A DNA stretch of 64,000 bases. Origin: Pseudomonadota bacterium. GTDB lineage: Bacteria > Pseudomonadota > Gammaproteobacteria > Steroidobacterales > Steroidobacteraceae. Below are positions 63,694-64,000 of the stretch, piece by piece. The notes beneath the pieces are model-generated. The model worked only from the letters and a program-made list of their open reading frames with translations. It was not told where the DNA came from and did no database searches. The stretch is taken from the NCBI GenBank assembly GCA_018241425.1, contig JAFEDU010000001.1, forward strand, positions 1,054,001 to 1,118,000, in the 5' to 3' direction. Numbering within the stretch: the first letter of the stretch is position 1; each line of letters starts with the position of its first letter. A program made the position numbers and the translations under genes.

Positions 63694-64000
63694 ATGTCCG
63701 TGAACCGTCGCGAGCTGCTCACCGCCTCCGCACTGCTGCTCGGGGGACCTGCCCTGTCGATGCGGCTTGCGGCGGCCCCCGCCACCGCCGCCGTGGTAGC
63801 GACCAGCCCGGCCGTGCTGTGCTGGAACGAGAATCCCTATGGCCCCTCCCCCGCCGCGCGCGCCGCGGTGGCGCGTTCGGTGGCCGACGGCTGCCGCTAT
63901 CCGCCGATGCCGGAGATCGAGGCCCTCGAGGATGCGATCGCGCGGCACGAGGGCGTGGGGCGCGAGCAGATCGTGATCGGCACTGGCTCGGGCGAGCTCC
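63694..64000 (+). CDS. Tat-exported HisC-like aminotransferase, partial
   Basis: The gene starts here and is cut by the window end after 102 codons. It has a Tat-type signal (NRRELLTASALLLGG) and then a class I/II aminotransferase N-terminus like HisC (LCWNENPYGPSPAARAAVARSVADG, RYPPMPEIEALEDAIARH). An AAGGAGAGG ribosome site precedes the ATG. Exported HisC-like proteins are rare but known. It is divergent from the tmpAB-like pair; a link is not established. Confidence 0.85.
   Translation, partial: MSVNRRELLTASALLLGGPALSMRLAAAPATAAVVATSPAVLCWNENPYGPSPAARAAVARSVADGCRYPPMPEIEALEDAIARHEGVGREQIVIGTGSGEL

Overview
The window is a dense, high-GC stretch of a bacterial chromosome. A high-GC Gammaproteobacterium of the Xanthomonadales/Nevskiales/Steroidobacter kind fits best: it carries UPF0270 (YheU), CsrA, a cbb3 oxidase operon with CcoG and CcoI, BaeSR-like regulators and an RND pump, and uses many GTG and TTG starts. 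This placement is inference; no rRNA or tRNA is present to fix it. I found no insertion sequence, integrase, CRISPR array or phage gene.

Layout. (1) 0.6-11.8 kb, plus strand: a complete cbb3 cytochrome oxidase operon (ccoNOQP, a small membrane protein, ccoG, a very short ccoH, ccoI, ccoS, a DsbD/TauE-like membrane protein), then hemN, a double UspA protein and a 31-residue membrane peptide. This is a microaerobic respiration module. (2) 11.8-18.2 kb: stress and regulatory genes. A minus-strand unit (two-repeat exported protein, unusual histidine kinase, intradiol-dioxygenase-like lipoprotein, csrA) faces a BaeSR-like pair across a promoter region with direct repeats. (3) 18.4-26.9 kb: choline-sulfatase, a DUF2188 protein and an exported protein, then a 2-aminoethylphosphonate (2-AEP) locus: a GntR regulator divergent from phnW-phnA-phnY and an OPA-type MFS transporter, with a readable operator/promoter between them. 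(4) 26.9-33.6 kb: a membrane-lipid group (PmtA-like methyltransferase, SDR, phosphatidylserine decarboxylase), a membrane-anchored class III aminotransferase, an Mpo1-like protein, GNAT, DUF202 and a ferritin-like protein. (5) 33.9-42.1 kb: a three-gene surface locus with overlapping stops and starts: a CshA-like giant with five 300-bp tandem repeats, a 1099-residue outer-membrane protein and an OmpA-domain protein. (6) 42.2-47.7 kb: IMPase, a 5'-3' exonuclease, a GlsB/YeaQ protein, an amine oxidase, and an AlkB-YheU-GIY-YIG unit. (7) 47.7-53.7 kb: an RND tripartite efflux operon. (8) 54-61.8 kb: YggU, YceI, an S9 peptidase, a DUF4287 protein, an FAD monooxygenase, an FAH-fold hydrolase, MscS and a small cytosolic protein. 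(9) 61.8-64 kb: a tmpB-tmpA-like pair and the start of a Tat-exported HisC-like aminotransferase, cut by the window end.

How the genes fit together. The window appears to encode two independent organophosphonate-degrading routes: hydrolytic PhnWYA for 2-AEP and oxidative TmpAB, probably for 2-(trimethylammonio)ethylphosphonate. It also has choline-sulfatase. The three share a theme of scavenging P or S from choline- or ethanolamine-like head groups; TmpAB should release glycine betaine and BetC choline. The surface locus at 33.9-42.1 kb is the least described part and the best candidate for an unreported export or adhesion system.
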